Shown in pieces: positions 61,950 to 64,000 of a DNA stretch of 64,000 nt (position 1 is its first letter; the number at the start of each line of letters is the position of its first letter). A program made the position numbers and the translations under genes. The notes under the pieces were generated by a model, which was not told where the DNA came from, did no database searches, and was given only the letters and a program-made list of their open reading frames with translations. The DNA comes from Punica granatum (lineage: Eukaryota; Streptophyta; Magnoliopsida; Myrtales; Lythraceae). Location: contig NC_045131.1 of assembly GCF_007655135.1 (NCBI RefSeq), positions 11,702,001-11,766,000 of the forward strand, given 5' to 3'.

Positions 61950-64000
61950 GCGATGCGAGAGAGCTCTCGAAATCGATCTCCTGCAGAGCAGAAGAAGAAT
62001 CACAGCAGAAAGTGAAGGTTGAAAGATTGTGGTGTGAATGGGGTGACTGAAGGTGTTGAAGAAACGTGAACTTTTGGGGGACATAACCGCGAAAACTTTA
62101 AAAATTTCAGAGGCCGAAACGGAATATCGAGTTTTTGACTTCTTGTGATTTGACTTTCAGTCCCTGTAGTTTTCATACCGTGCACTTGTGCCATATGATT
62201 TTTGAGGGTTTTCCATTTTTGTGCTTGTACTCTTGGGCGTATCGCCCAGTATGATAACTATTTTGTCGCGGTACTTTTAAATTTTATAAACAACCAGTTA
62301 GTACCCAAGCGTTGTGCGGTAGCTCTTTGTCAATTTTGATACCATGAAAATAAATAATTAACACGTAAGGAAATGTATGAATGAATATAAATAGAACAAT
62401 GACATTAAAACTATATATTCTATCGAATGTACGTTATAAACATATTGTGAATGAGAGTTGAAGAATTAGAAATAATGACGATGACAGGCAAATACGATCA
62501 ATGGTCTTATGGAAATTAAATAACCTATGTAGTAAAAAATAATGAATCTCTAATATATATACAGGTAGGTACATACGAAGAACAAACGATATCATAAAGA
62601 GGTTATATTATAAGAAGAATTACAGTGATCATTATAAATATGACATATCAAATGAATTTTCACATCTCCTATTTATAGGATATTTAACATATTGAATTTA
62701 GACATATCACTATCACATATCTCAAGAGATCTCTTCATTATGAAAAAAATATATTATTTTTCAAAATATTATTTTATTATATATTATTAAATATAAAGGA
62801 TATAAACAAACATCTAAAATACGTTAAATATAATGCAAATGAAATGCAGTAAGAGTTCATTCAATCGAAATTGAAAGAAGTCAATTGACGCTGAGCTAAG
62901 GATTTCTGATGTGGCTTACGTGACGTAACCATGTCACTGTTGGCCAACTTTCGTATATTACAATCGATAAGGGAGAGATACAGCGGGTGGTGGGGCCACC
63001 TCCGACCATCAACAATCCAAGATTGTCGAGGCCCCTTGAGCCCATGGGCGATGTTGACAAGTAGCCACAATTGGTTGCCCTCACCCTCAACTCGAGTCTC
63101 GAGGTCATTAAAGACCTCTACATCTCCAACCACGGTTCCCCCAGATGACATCGCTAGAGGCCCTAGAGAAGATAGAGCGAGGGAGAAGATTCGACAAGGG
63201 ATCCCCTCCATCATTACCGTCTTACTCGGACAAGTTGAGACCAAGTACCTCTCGGGCATCCGATGACATTGCCTGCTGGGGCAAGTGGTGCCCTCCTGTT
63301 GTTGGCAGGGAACCCTACCGCCATTCTTTCATTTGGCATGCTGTAGTTTTTATTTTTATTATTATTATTTTTTTGTACTTTTAAATTTTTTAATAACATT
63401 ACAAGTGCCACGTCAGCTTTAAGGGTACATATGGTGCTAAGTCAAATGCCACATCACTAAAAATAGGGGTTGTAAATGTCCAAGACGCATTTCACGAAAT
63501 TACACGAGGTGTGCATCAAAATTTGCGCTTTTTATATCATAACATGAAGACAATTCTTGAGTACAGCGACTGAATATTTAGCTGGGATCTCCGTATAAAA
63601 TATTATTCTCGTTGCACGAAATGTTATTCTTTGAGTATGAAAACATTTCGTACGTAACGTAACGATTAAATATTAAGTCTCTGGACCCAAGAATTTTCTC
63701 ATAACATAGATTCTAAAAATAGACTCTAATGTAATTTTAAACTTTTAATTTTTTACAGTGATAAAGGAGACCCACAAGTTTAGTACGATGATAAAAAATA
63801 AAGCAAAATAAATAAGCACGACTCCCACGGGTGAGTATTGAACACAAGATTTATTGGTTTTGTATAGGCGTTTTGTGCTATTGTATTAAGAATTTAAGAC
63901 CCATTATTCTTACTTTAATTATATAACCAGCGCATCATTCTTAGGAGTAAAAAATTAAAATATTTATAATATTACTAAAAATGTATAATCCTTTTATTTT
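61950..64000. other. ALY promoter side and intergenic DNA
   Basis: The first 200 bp upstream of the ALY leader probably hold its promoter; no clear TATA box was picked. At 62861-63384 a GC-richer block gives overlapping frames on both strands (132 codons minus, 111 plus). Similar anonymous frames occur inside plant non-autonomous transposons, but I found no ends here. The last 500 bp are AT-rich with nothing recognised. Confidence 0.4.

Noticed and set aside
62861..63384. Overlapping frames of 79-132 codons on both strands
   Set aside because: Both strands are open because of GC content. The wording resembles anonymous transposon-internal frames, and no domain is visible.

Overview
The window looks like nuclear DNA of a flowering plant, most likely a eudicot. 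The evidence is multi-exon genes with GT-AG introns, products from plant gene families (a PLS-type PPR protein, a plant-type betagamma SnRK1 subunit, an ALWAYS EARLY protein, a large plant CW-domain zinc finger protein), very AT-rich intergenic DNA and many short plant-type DNA transposons. I cannot name the species. No tRNA, rRNA or CRISPR array was recognised.

Layout. 0.7-4.0 kb holds a complete but decayed gag-only Ty1/copia-type LTR retrotransposon on the minus strand, with a 5-bp target duplication, a Met-tRNA primer site and a broken gag. 4-21.9 kb is gene-poor. It contains at least seven short DNA transposons, most with recognisable target-site duplications (hAT-like, Mutator-like foldbacks, a Tourist-like element), Helitron-like 3' ends, and a possible decayed multi-exon gene at about 15.6-16.1 kb. 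21.9-23.6 kb is an intronless PPR gene whose frame is broken by one base. 25.6-33.1 kb (minus) is an 11-exon CW-type zinc finger gene of 1617 codons. 33.5-45 kb is again transposon-rich and includes a degenerate tandem array of units of about 90 bp. 45.6-50.3 kb (plus) is a 13-exon SNF4/betagamma gene. 51.3-62 kb (minus) is a 19-coding-exon ALWAYS EARLY (LIN-9-like) gene with a leader intron and a short upstream ORF. 62-64 kb holds no recognisable gene.

The gene pairs PPR/CW and SNF4/ALY are each convergent, while CW and SNF4 diverge across about 12.5 kb of repeats. The four genes do not form a pathway. They cover organelle RNA editing (PPR), chromatin reading (CW), energy signalling (SNF4) and cell-cycle transcription (ALY). 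Exon models were built by hand from splice sites and frame continuity: the CW, SNF4 and ALY coding lengths are all multiples of three.

The points most worth checking are the SNF4 last exon, which stays in frame only with the downstream of two acceptors 11 bp apart; the 1-bp frame break in the PPR gene; a GC-AG intron in ALY; a 922-bp nearly continuous DNA hairpin flanked by a 9-bp duplication; and the degenerate tandem array at 36.6-37.4 kb. I found no clear evidence of an entirely new biological system.
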